64,000 bases of DNA, taken from positions 1,612,001 to 1,676,000 of the forward strand of contig NZ_AKJN02000006.1 of assembly GCF_000282315.2 (NCBI RefSeq). Direction: 5' to 3'. Position numbers and translations under genes: made by a program. The notes below the pieces were generated by a model. That model was not told the DNA's origin. It made no database searches and worked only from the letters and a program-made list of their open reading frames with translations. Positions 42,183-49,979 of this stretch are shown here, piece after piece; the stretch's first letter is position 1, and every line of letters begins with the position of its first letter. This DNA is from Pseudomonas sp. GM41(2012) (GTDB lineage Bacteria; Pseudomonadota; Gammaproteobacteria; Pseudomonadales; Pseudomonadaceae).

Positions 42183-43253
42183 ATGAACAATAAGATCCAG
42201 GAACGATTCAACGCCTTGCTGAGCCATAAGGTGGTCGAACACGGGGCTGTTCCCGTGCTGACGGACGCACTGGCCCGGCGGTTGCTTGAGCGTCTGGGGA
42301 AACTGCGTCTGTTTGCCCACGCCTACCCGCTACTGACCAACCTCACCCACGGTCGAGTCACCCCTGCCGACCTGCTGGACTTCGCCTATCGCCACGAGCT
42401 GCAAGGCCTGAGCCTGCACTTGCTCGACGGCGAGGAAAACAGCCTGAGCCAAATGTCATCCGCGCAGCTCCAGGGGTTTGCCGCCAAGGCCAAAGCGCTG
42501 GGGCTGGATGTGCACCTGGAAATCAGCAGCACGCTGAAAAAGGATGTTGACCAAGTGATTGCCATCGCCAGGGCTCTGGGGGTGCGCAACATTCGTGTTT
42601 ACTCACGTTACGAGGGCACACTGTCGCGGGTCATGGACGTGATCGAGACCGATCTGCACTACCTCGCGCAACAGGCCGACGCACACGATCTGTACTTTGA
42701 CTTCGAGCAGCATGAAGAACTCAAGAGCGGCGAAATCGCGCAACTGCTCAACCGCGTCAACCACCCTCGCCTGCATGCTCTGTTCGACTTCGGCAACATG
42801 ATCAATGCCTGCGAACAACCCCTGCAGGCCCTGCGCAACCTGGCGCCGCACATCCGCCAGACTCACCTCAAGGGTGTGCGCATCGTCCCCGAACAAAACG
42901 GCTTCGGCCATTACGGCGTATTGCAGGGCAGCGACGAGGACGATCTGCCCAGCGCCCGCATGCTGTTCGAACTGTTGATGCTGGGCGAAGCAACCCCGCA
43001 GGTGATCGCATTTATTCTCGAGCAGGAAAACCACTACGTGGCCCCGGCCTTCCGCCAGAGCCTTGAAGCGGCCGATCCCTTCATTGCCTACCGGGAGATG
43101 AGCGAAACGCCACTTCCGAACGGCTACTCACTTGAGCGAATGCTGGCCGATGAACACCGCTGGGCGAACAACCAGGTCGCCTATGTCCGTAGCCTGCTGG
43201 CCGAATTGCGCACCTTGGCCGAACTGACCCTGGCCAGCCCTTCCAACGCCTGA
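42183..43253 (+). CDS. Sugar phosphate isomerase/epimerase-like TIM-barrel protein
   Basis: 356 residues of the xylose isomerase-like TIM barrel family. Beta strands are visible in DVHLEISSTLKKD, VRNIRVYSRYEG, YFDFEQHEEL and HALFDFGNMINA; the acidic and histidine ligands for a divalent metal include E and H in FEQHEEL and TH in RQTHLKGVRI. Substrate unknown. ATG at 42183 has AGGAACGA upstream. It lies after MocR and 33 bp before an MFS transporter, so an uptake-plus-isomerisation pathway is likely. Cytoplasmic. Confidence 0.82.
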   Translation: MNNKIQERFNALLSHKVVEHGAVPVLTDALARRLLERLGKLRLFAHAYPLLTNLTHGRVTPADLLDFAYRHELQGLSLHLLDGEENSLSQMSSAQLQGFAAKAKALGLDVHLEISSTLKKDVDQVIAIARALGVRNIRVYSRYEGTLSRVMDVIETDLHYLAQQADAHDLYFDFEQHEELKSGEIAQLLNRVNHPRLHALFDFGNMINACEQPLQALRNLAPHIRQTHLKGVRIVPEQNGFGHYGVLQGSDEDDLPSARMLFELLMLGEATPQVIAFILEQENHYVAPAFRQSLEAADPFIAYREMSETPLPNGYSLERMLADEHRWANNQVAYVRSLLAELRTLAELTLASPSNA

Positions 43254-43286
43254 ACCTGACGACCCGATTACGCCCGGAGAACAATA

Positions 43287-44552
43287 ATGACAATTCAAAA
43301 CAAGGCCAAATGGCTCAGATTCCTGATCCTCATCCTCGGTGGCGGCACCATCTACAAGCTGGCGAACCTCAAGGACGCCTTCTATATACCCATGCAGGAA
43401 TTCATGGGCTTGAGCCACACTGAAATCGGCATGCTGCTGAGTGCCAACGCGATCATCGCTACTGCACTGTTTGTGATTGGCGGCCTGCTCGCTGATCGCT
43501 ACGACACGCGCAAACTGATTCCCCTCGGCCTGATCGGGACCGGTAGCCTGGGACTGTACCTGGCGACCTTTCCGCCCTTCACCAATTTGCTGATCGTGTT
43601 CAGTCTGTTGGCCGTCTGTGCCGACTGCCTGTTCTGGCCATCGCTGCTCAAAGCCATCCGCAACCTGGGTGACGATCAGGAGCAAGGCCGGTTGTTCGGC
43701 CTGCTCGAAGGCGGGCGTGGCGTGGTTGATACACTGGTGGCCTTTTCCGCTCTGGGCGTGTTCGTCGCCATGGGTTCGGGAGAAACCGGCCTGAAGTCGG
43801 CGATCCTGTTTTACTCGGTCATCGACATTCTGGCCGGCACCCTGACCTGGTTCCTGCTCAAGGGCGGCAACGCGCCGTCGGTGGCCAAGCCCAAGAATGG
43901 TATGGCGAACCTAATGGAAGCGATCAAGGTTCCGGGAATCTGGCTGGTCAGCCTCAACGTGTTCATGGTCTACATCGTCTACTGCGGCCTGACCTATTTC
44001 ATTCCCTACCTCAAAGAAATGTACGGGTTGCCCGTGGCGTTGGTCGGCGCCTACGGCATCATCAACCAGTACTTTCTGAAGATCCTCGGCGGGCCTGCCG
44101 GCGGTTTCATTGCCGACAAGCAATTCAAGAGCACCAGCCGCTATCTGAAATGGGCATTCCTGGCACTGTTGCCGCTGATGGGCGTGATCATGCTGATTCC
44201 GAAAAGCCCGGGCTTCATCTATGCGGGCATGGCCGCCACCCTGTCCTTCGCCCTGATCGTATTCTCCATGCGCGGCGTGTTCTGGGCGCCCATGGGTGAA
44301 GTCGGCATTCCCCAACACATCACCGGCTCGGCCTTCGGCATCGGTTGCCTGATCGGCTATGCACCCGGCATGTTTGCCTACGTCATCTATGGCGCGATCC
44401 TCGACCACTTCCCCGGTCAACAGGGTTACAACTATGTCTTCACCTTGATGAGCATACTGGCCATTGCAGGCTTCATGGTGTCCAGCCTCCTCTATCAAGC
44501 GGTGCGCAAAAAATCCATGGCCACTGGCGGAATGAGCGCTGCGCAAGCCTGA
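43287..44552 (+). CDS. MFS transporter
   Basis: 421 residues with about twelve membrane helices. The loop between helices 2 and 3 carries GGLLADRYDTRKLIPLG, the MFS signature G-x-L-x-D-R-x-x-R-K. Helices and lengths fit nitrate/nitrite- or sugar/carboxylate-type MFS; the substrate is not deducible. Start has GGAGAAC. Cotranscribed with the isomerase-like gene 33 bp upstream, under the MocR regulator. A 10-bp inverted repeat (44569-44608) after it may serve as its terminator. Confidence 0.85.
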   Translation: MTIQNKAKWLRFLILILGGGTIYKLANLKDAFYIPMQEFMGLSHTEIGMLLSANAIIATALFVIGGLLADRYDTRKLIPLGLIGTGSLGLYLATFPPFTNLLIVFSLLAVCADCLFWPSLLKAIRNLGDDQEQGRLFGLLEGGRGVVDTLVAFSALGVFVAMGSGETGLKSAILFYSVIDILAGTLTWFLLKGGNAPSVAKPKNGMANLMEAIKVPGIWLVSLNVFMVYIVYCGLTYFIPYLKEMYGLPVALVGAYGIINQYFLKILGGPAGGFIADKQFKSTSRYLKWAFLALLPLMGVIMLIPKSPGFIYAGMAATLSFALIVFSMRGVFWAPMGEVGIPQHITGSAFGIGCLIGYAPGMFAYVIYGAILDHFPGQQGYNYVFTLMSILAIAGFMVSSLLYQAVRKKSMATGGMSAAQA

Positions 44553-44568
44553 TCATCGCCATGGACTC

Positions 44569-44608
44569 CAGGAGGAGGAATCGTCTACCACGCCGATCCC
44601 TCCTCCTG
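44569..44608. terminator. Hairpin after the MFS gene
   Basis: CAGGAGGAGG (44569-44578) pairs perfectly with CCTCCTCCTG (44599-44608) over a 20-base loop. No T-run follows, so termination would be Rho-dependent or weak, but it lies right after the gene. Confidence 0.5.
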
Positions 44609-44729
44609 ACCCCAACGCCGGGATGAACCGAGGCTGCGCACAATCTGCAGAACGCGTTAGCGCAACGGAACGCTTTTTCAGCATGTGGCGGGGGCGACCG
44701 TTGGCACTCTTGATCGGTGGCGTTCGACG

Positions 44730-44795
44730 CGGACTATCTATATTGGGTCGCTTTCTGTCTCACGCGACTGGCAGAGAACGGCCCATAAGCGGTCA
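44730..44795. repeat. Dispersed palindromic repeat
   Basis: Begins with the 21 bases also found at 29552-29572, then GGGTCGCTTTCTGTC, and GGCAGAGAACGGCCCATAAG, GCGGTC. It joins the two sub-types of the repeat family in one copy. The stretch 44553-44983 has no gene otherwise. Confidence 0.75.
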
Positions 44796-44983
44796 TTGGT
44801 TGCGCCTCAAATCCCCCATCAGCAAACGTCCACCCAACCCGCACAACCCGTCATGACACCTGCTGACGTTCTACCGCGATAAAGACCGACTCGAACTGCA
44901 GGGCCAGTGCTGCAAGTCCGAGGGTGGTGACCAGCAGCCCAGGCAAACTGATCTACAGGTCGCGTTGACGTCGATGTGCGTGG

Positions 44984-46075
44984 CTAATCCAGGATGAACA
45001 GGTCCCCTTCCACATCCGTATCGCCGTGTTTACGACTCTGCGCCGCAGAGTCGTAGACGATCATCAGAACCTCCCCAGGCTGCTCGCCCGACTGGAACAG
45101 ACACATGCCCTCAGCGTGATCGCTGCCTTGCCCGAAAGGCACCTCCAGCACCTTCTCCAATTGATCAGTGAAGACCACGCTTTCCTCGTCGGACGCGAAA
45201 CCGCCGCGCCAGCGGAAGACCGTTACCGGACCGTCCTGCTCCATCGTGGGGCCCGCCAGGATCAGCAGATCGTCACCGCGGGTGCACAGGTCACGCAAGC
45301 CCAGGCCATTGAGCGCGAAGAAATGCTTGCGGTAGCGGCGCCCATCCGGACCGATCTTCTTCAGCACCAGCGTGTCAGACGAGGCGTCGTTCAGCTCGGG
45401 TTCGATCTCCAACAACACGGCCCAGCCGCGTAGCACCGGTCCACGCAGCCCCAGCAGAAGGCGCGAGCCGATCATCACCAACCCTTCGATATCGAGGCCG
45501 TTGTCCTTACCCGGGATACGCAGGAAGTCGCGTAGCTGAGGATCTTCAGCAATGGCCGCAGTCAGGTCGTTACCGACTTCGTTGCCCTGCAGCTGCGCCG
45601 CTGTACGTCCATCGGCATCCACTTTCCTGGCGAGTACATAGCTGTCGTTCTGCTGCAGCACAGGGATGCGGGCCAGCAGAAAACGATTGCCGTCCGCCTC
45701 TACCGTCGACAGGCGCTTGATATTTTTCTGTGCAGAAGTGCCGGCCTCGGACTTCTTGCGCTTCAGGCTATGGGAGCCCACCACCCAGAGGTAACCACTG
45801 TCAGGGACATAGGCCAAACCCTCGATATCAATCTCGGCGTCTTGTTTCGGTATGGGCAGATCCAGATATTCCAGGAGCGGAAACGATTGGTGCTCGTCGC
45901 ACCTTACGACGCCGCCGGGCGCAGCATCCTGGATTTTCAGGCGTTCCAGGCTCGTGGTTTCGTCGTTCGCCACCCAGAGTGTGTCGTCAATCTGCTGAGC
46001 GACCGAAAGGCCATCGCGCAACGACGCAAACGCCGGATCAAAGCTCAACAGCGCAAAATTGCTTCGGTGGCTCAT
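44984..46075 (-). CDS. DUF3616 domain protein
   Basis: 363 residues. The layout (DGLSVAQQIDDTLWVANDET, DIEGLAYVPDSGYLWVVGSHS, DIEGLVMIGSRLLLGLRGP, GLGLRDLCTRGDDLLILAGP, DHAEGMCLF) is a propeller-like repeated pattern of the DUF3616 family, which has a conserved E-G in each blade. The biochemical role is unknown. No signal peptide, so cytoplasmic. The ATG follows GGAGACC. No operon partner: its neighbours are on the other strand. Confidence 0.85.
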   Translation of the reverse strand: MSHRSNFALLSFDPAFASLRDGLSVAQQIDDTLWVANDETTSLERLKIQDAAPGGVVRCDEHQSFPLLEYLDLPIPKQDAEIDIEGLAYVPDSGYLWVVGSHSLKRKKSEAGTSAQKNIKRLSTVEADGNRFLLARIPVLQQNDSYVLARKVDADGRTAAQLQGNEVGNDLTAAIAEDPQLRDFLRIPGKDNGLDIEGLVMIGSRLLLGLRGPVLRGWAVLLEIEPELNDASSDTLVLKKIGPDGRRYRKHFFALNGLGLRDLCTRGDDLLILAGPTMEQDGPVTVFRWRGGFASDEESVVFTDQLEKVLEVPFGQGSDHAEGMCLFQSGEQPGEVLMIVYDSAAQSRKHGDTDVEGDLFILD

Positions 46076-46426
46076 GAGCGGTCTCCTGCCTTTATGGCGC
46101 GGCGCGCCGGTTATTTAGAACCGGATTCTGCGCGTGCTCTTCGTCCAGAGAATGCACTCGTCCTAGCCGACCCGTCCACCGCTGATGGCTTAGGTCCCTT
46201 CGCTGTAGCAGCTAAGCAACCCGGATTAGTTCCATTAATTCCAAAAATAGCCGACGAACGGTGACACCCGCAGGCACAAAGCCTGCAATAAACACCTCAA
46301 CGAACATTTGACGTCAATCTACCGCCATACGGATTTCCTAATCAGCAGACCCAATTGACACAGCTCAATAGCGTCGGTTCGAGCGCAACTGTGGCCGCAA
46401 CATTCCCCGCATACAGGATTATTGAC
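46076..46426. other. 351-bp stretch before the alginate lyase gene
   Basis: No gene. A small hairpin GCAGGC-ACAAA-GCCTGC (46270-46286) without a T-run is present. The left part is the promoter region of the minus-strand DUF3616 gene and the right that of the lyase. Confidence 0.5.
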
Positions 46427-47107
46427 ATGATCGACCTCGCCACCTGGAATTTGAGCATCCCTGAAGGCAGCCCACCGGCCACCATAGAAACGCCTCGATT
46501 GGCGCAAGGCTTCAAGGACCAGTATTTCAGTTCTGAAGCCGCTACCCTTTCCTTCTGGGCACCTGTGACCGGTTCCAGGACGGCCAACGCTATTTACCCG
46601 CGCAGCGAGTTGCGGGAAACCTATAGCGATGGAACGGTGCGCAACTGGCAGTATTCAGCGGCGGATAACATTTTGCGGGCGAGTCTGACCGTCAATCAGG
46701 TGCCCAGCACCGGCAAGATCGTGATTGGTCAGATTCACAACAAGGACAGCAACAACCCCATGGTGAAGCTGGAGTACCAATACAAAACGTCGGCTTCGAC
46801 GGGAAACATTGTCGCCAAGGTGCGCATGCGCCCCGACGATGAAGAGGGCCAGGTCATTACCATTGCGACGGGTGTGCCGCTCGACTGCAACTTTTCCTAC
46901 CAGATCCACCTCAGCCCGAAGGGCGCGCTGGGCATCAGCGCAGCAGGAAACAACTGGAGAACCACCATCGACCCGAGCTGGAAGACCAAACCACTGTATT
47001 TCAAAGCGGGTGCATATGTGCAGGACAACACCGGCTATCCCACCGAGGGCGGAAAAGTGACGTTCAGGATGCTGGAGATCCAACACAACATTAAGTCGAG
47101 TCTTTAG
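46427..47107 (+). CDS. Polysaccharide lyase family 7 (alginate lyase)
   Basis: 226-residue single-domain PL7 alginate lyase. MIDLATWNLSIPEGSPPATI at the start, NAIYPRSELRETYSDG (the conserved R-x-E-L-R), GQIHNKDS (Q-I-H) and YFKAGAYVQD are the family's active-site strands. These enzymes cut alginate by beta-elimination. No signal peptide is visible, so export by a normal Sec route is not obvious; similar short pseudomonad PL7 proteins are known. The ATG 46427 is chosen because the family starts there; an earlier TTG gives extra residues unlike any member. It may limit alginate in the cell envelope or act on foreign alginate. Confidence 0.87.
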   Translation: MIDLATWNLSIPEGSPPATIETPRLAQGFKDQYFSSEAATLSFWAPVTGSRTANAIYPRSELRETYSDGTVRNWQYSAADNILRASLTVNQVPSTGKIVIGQIHNKDSNNPMVKLEYQYKTSASTGNIVAKVRMRPDDEEGQVITIATGVPLDCNFSYQIHLSPKGALGISAAGNNWRTTIDPSWKTKPLYFKAGAYVQDNTGYPTEGGKVTFRMLEIQHNIKSSL

Positions 47108-47657
47108 GTCACTACCGTTGGCACGCCGATCCGAAGGGTGAAGATTTTAGTGGATTTCCTCGTCGATCGGCTACCAAGTGGCTAGCTGTCAGTGAACTCA
47201 ACCGCGCGGGCGGCAGATGCCCTCGAAGCCTTTCAAAACCATTGCGTGCGCATACAGGGGGATACTCTGTTATCGCAGGCGTGTGTCGAAGGTGGCGGCA
47301 CGCATCCTTACATGGTGCGATCACGTTCACTATCGCTAAAGAAAGCGAGCGGGACGAGGAATGCATCAGATTGGTGGCGGAGGCTACCCAGAGAAGATTT
47401 ATCCTGAATTATGAACGCGCTTTCCTGCGCCCGGTGCTGGATTGAGTTAACTAACCTTAAGGGCGTCGGTCGATTGCACCATTTCGCGATGGGCAGCAAT
47501 CGGCCAAAATGAAGGCATTCGCCGAGCTACATGCAAGCACCCAGCAAGACCGGTCCCCTCTTCTTGTTGCCCGCCAAAACAACAAAGCCCAGCACCAGAC
47601 CGGGTTTCAAGATGAGCGTGGATCGCTTATCAAGTATTCGTTGAAAGGATGAGCACG
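47108..47657. other. 550-bp stretch without a gene
   Basis: Short open frames on both strands (47112-47366 minus, 47242-47445 plus) overlap each other and have no ribosome site or family resemblance. It contains one palindromic repeat (47466-47510). The GAAAGG at its right end is the ribosome site of the DinB gene. Confidence 0.5.
47466..47510. repeat. Dispersed palindromic repeat
   Basis: TCGGTCGATTGCACCATTTC and GATGGGCAGCAATCGGCC, a diverged copy of the repeat family. Confidence 0.65.
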
Positions 47658-48203
47658 ATGAGCCGCACCAGACATATCTGCCTGATGGCGACCTATAACG
47701 AGTGGATGAACGCAAAGATTTATGAGGCAGCCAGAAGCCTGCCAGATGAAGAGCTCTCAGTGGACAGGAAAGCATTTTTTGGTTCAATTCTCGGGACGTT
47801 GAACCACTTGGTGGCCGGTGACACTCTCTGGTTAAAGCGATTCGCCAAGCACCCAGCGAACCACTTGGCTCTGGGACCAATCATGCAGCTTCCTGCCCTC
47901 AAAAGCCTCGACCAGTTGCTGTTCTCAAATATCCGGGAACTTTCCGCACATCGAGCGTGGCTTGATCAGAAAATTGTCGAATGGTCTCGCTCCATTGCAG
48001 AGTCGGATCTAGATCACACCCTCAATTACACAAGCATGAAGGGAGTACGGGCTGACAGGAGCTTTTATGGTTTGGTCATGCATTTCTTCAATCATCAGAC
48101 GCATCACCGCGGACAAGTTACTACCTTGCTTTCACAAGCGGGTGTCGACATAGGTGATACGGATCTGGTCGTCCTCATTCCATCCGAGCCTTGCACAAAG
48201 TAG
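47658..48203 (+). CDS. DinB family protein
   Basis: 181 residues of the DinB/YfiT-like four-helix bundle. Three histidines, H50 (TLNHLVAGD), H146 and H150 (FFNHQTHHRGQV), are the classical metal triad. Members are thiol transferases or have unknown function; many are induced by DNA damage. ATG at 47658 has GAAAGG nine bases upstream (an earlier ATG at 47649 is too close). It is a lone gene, not in an operon. Confidence 0.85.
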   Translation: MSRTRHICLMATYNEWMNAKIYEAARSLPDEELSVDRKAFFGSILGTLNHLVAGDTLWLKRFAKHPANHLALGPIMQLPALKSLDQLLFSNIRELSAHRAWLDQKIVEWSRSIAESDLDHTLNYTSMKGVRADRSFYGLVMHFFNHQTHHRGQVTTLLSQAGVDIGDTDLVVLIPSEPCTK

Positions 48204-48237
48204 AAAAGCCCCCTGAACGATTTAGCCAATCTGTTGC

Positions 48238-48270
48238 GTCGACCGGTTGAATTCACAGCCAGGAGCGGCC
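48238..48270. repeat. Dispersed intergenic repeat (GTCGACCGGTT type)
   Basis: GTCGACCGGTTGAATTCACA, then GCCAGGAGCGGCC, related to 29569-29600 and 63808-63840. Confidence 0.65.
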
Positions 48271-48335
48271 CTAAAAATTGAAGCCTCTCTTTCCTACCCG
48301 AGGTTGTAAATGAACTCTCCGCTTTCCGATCTTGC

Positions 48336-48390
48336 ATAGGTATAGGGGGTATGCCTATCATGCGCAGCACATAGGTAGGGGGGGTATTCC
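48336..48390. promoter_or_regulatory. Two G-tract operator sites for the RcnR/DmeR-type regulator
   Basis: First site 48336-48358: ATAGG and CCTAT bracket a run of five G's, so the outer parts form an inverted repeat. Second site 48371-48390: ATAGGTAGGGGGGGTATTCC, with seven G's at 48378-48384. RcnR/CsoR-type regulators recognise an AT-flanked G-tract, so both fit. The second G-tract is also the ribosome site of the ATG at 48391, so binding there should block transcription and could affect translation. Confidence 0.7.
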
Positions 48391-48666
48391 ATGGGTCATA
48401 TCGCAGCAAATAAAGACGATCTTCTCAAACGCGTAAAACGTATCGCCGGACAAATCCAGGCCGTTGAACGGGCATTGGTATCGGATCTCGATTGCGCCAA
48501 AACACTGCACCTTGTTGCCGCCACTCGCGGGGCTATCAACGGCTTGATGGAGGAAATCATCGAGGAACATGCCCGGGAGCATGTTGCGAACCCTGCGCTT
48601 AGTGAAGAAGAGCGTAACAAGGGCGTCGAAGAGCTTCTTGAAGCCATTCGCCGTTACTCCAAGTGA
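48391..48666 (+). CDS. Nickel/cobalt-responsive repressor of the RcnR/CsoR family (DmeR-like)
   Basis: 91-residue all-helical metal-sensing repressor. H3, C35, H60 and H64 stand exactly at the E. coli RcnR metal-ligand positions (MGHIAANK, SDLDCAK, EEHAREH), arguing for Ni(II)/Co(II) sensing and not for copper (CsoR) or formaldehyde (FrmR, which lacks H64). Members bind G-tract operators and let go when metal binds; two such sites precede this gene. The exporter gene dmeF follows 24 bp later. The ribosome site is the G-tract itself. Confidence 0.88.
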   Translation: MGHIAANKDDLLKRVKRIAGQIQAVERALVSDLDCAKTLHLVAATRGAINGLMEEIIEEHAREHVANPALSEEERNKGVEELLEAIRRYSK

Positions 48667-48689
48667 GCGCGTCCAGGGACACACTCAGG

Positions 48690-49607
48690 ATGAGCAGCAC
48701 CAACATCAACCACACACATGACCATGTGTTCCTTGGCTCAGCGCACGACGAAAATGCCAAGCGTACGCTTTGGGTTGTGGCACTGACCGTTGTGATGATG
48801 ATTGGCGAGATCACCGCCGGCTATATAACTGGCTCGATGGCATTACTGGCCGATGGCTTTCATATGGCGACCCATGCCGGCGCATTGGGCATCGCGGCGG
48901 CCGCGTACGGATACGCAAAACGTCACGCTTTCAGCCAGCGCTACAGTTTCGGTACCGGAAAGGTTGGAGACTTGGGCGGGTTCGCTTCGGCGCTGATTCT
49001 CGGCATGGTCTCGCTGGGAATTGGCGTTGAGTCTGTCATGCGCCTCTTGCAGCCGACGGAAGTTCAGTTCGGCACCGCTACGCTCATCGCGATTGCCGGT
49101 TTGATCGTCAACATTGTCAGTGCCCTTCTGCTGGGGCACGGGCACAGTCATGGGCACGATCATGATGATCATGGCCATGCCCATCACGGGAACGACAACA
49201 ATCTGAAATCGGCCTACGTCCACGTCGTCGCGGACGCGCTGACTTCGGTTCTGGCCATTGCTGCGCTGCTCGCCGGCCGGTATCTCGGTTGGGTTTGGCT
49301 GGACCCGGTCATGGGCATCGTCGGCGCCATCGTTATCGCGCGTTGGGCATGGACCTTGATGGGGGTTACCGCAGGTGTACTGCTGGATCAGACCGATGCG
49401 CACGTTGCCGAGGAAATCCGCGAACTGGTGGAGAAACCGGGGGATGCCACCATCACGGACTTGCACGTCTGGCGTGTTGGACCGCAAGCGCATGCGGCCA
49501 TCGTCAGTGTCCTTGGTGAGGCCACTGCGAACGTCGACAGCATTCGTGAACGTCTCAAGCCGGTTCACGAAGTCAGTCATCTGACGGTCGAGTTTCGACT
49601 GGCATGA
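48690..49607 (+). CDS. dmeF: Cation diffusion facilitator, cobalt/nickel exporter DmeF
   Basis: 305-residue inner-membrane CDF transporter with six helices. MALLADGFHMATHAGAL contains the metal-site HxxxD of helix 2 and DALTSVLAIAALLAG that of helix 5. A His/Asp-rich loop (GHGHSHGHDHDDHGHAHHG) between helices 4 and 5 is typical of DmeF, and a cytoplasmic domain (ITDLHVWRVGPQAHAAIVSV) follows. Expels Co2+/Ni2+ by proton antiport. ATG at 48690 is chosen; a GTG at 48663 is in frame. It forms a two-gene unit with the sensor, equal to dmeRF operons. Confidence 0.85.
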   Translation: MSSTNINHTHDHVFLGSAHDENAKRTLWVVALTVVMMIGEITAGYITGSMALLADGFHMATHAGALGIAAAAYGYAKRHAFSQRYSFGTGKVGDLGGFASALILGMVSLGIGVESVMRLLQPTEVQFGTATLIAIAGLIVNIVSALLLGHGHSHGHDHDDHGHAHHGNDNNLKSAYVHVVADALTSVLAIAALLAGRYLGWVWLDPVMGIVGAIVIARWAWTLMGVTAGVLLDQTDAHVAEEIRELVEKPGDATITDLHVWRVGPQAHAAIVSVLGEATANVDSIRERLKPVHEVSHLTVEFRLA

Positions 49608-49659
49608 TTGCGCGCCTCAATCGCCTGACTCAATCACGTGTTGTCAAAGGTAACTGACA

Positions 49660-49842
49660 ATGGCTAAAGAAATCGAAAATCCCTGCATCTCAGTTTGCCA
49701 GCTGAGTGGTGATCTGTGTGTGAGTTGCGGGCGAAGCAAGGAAGACATCAGAAAGTGGAAACGCATGAAGCGGCCTGAAAAAATGGCCGCGGTGCAAAGG
49801 GCGAATGTACGCTTGAAAGGACTGAAGAAAACACATGGATAG
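49660..49842 (+). CDS. DUF1289 small cysteine-rich protein
   Basis: 60 residues with four cysteines at C9, C13, C20 and C23 (NPCISVCQ, GDLCVSCGRS), a likely metal site, and the DUF1289 signature KEDIRKWKRM. The function is unknown; the family is widespread in proteobacteria. ATG at 49660 has GGTAACTGAC before it, a weak site. Short stand-alone gene. Confidence 0.85.
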   Translation: MAKEIENPCISVCQLSGDLCVSCGRSKEDIRKWKRMKRPEKMAAVQRANVRLKGLKKTHG

Positions 49843-49979
49843 TCACTTGCCCTGGATGACCGCTTCGGGTCAAGAACGGCGCTCCGAGAGCGCCCATCTT
49901 GGCCCCGCCAACCCACATAACCCTCAAAGCAACCTTTAAATGGCAGACTCTCCTTCACTTGATCGTTTCGGAGACCACC

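Noticed and set aside
44569..44608. Strong Rho-independent terminator after the MFS gene
   Set aside because: The hairpin is real but lacks a T-run, so it was kept only as a low-confidence hairpin.
47112..47445. Overlapping short frames on both strands after the alginate lyase
   Set aside because: Mutually exclusive, without supporting signals or family features.
48843..49580. 245-codon frame antisense to dmeF
   Set aside because: Mirror of a GC-rich membrane gene; no features of its own.
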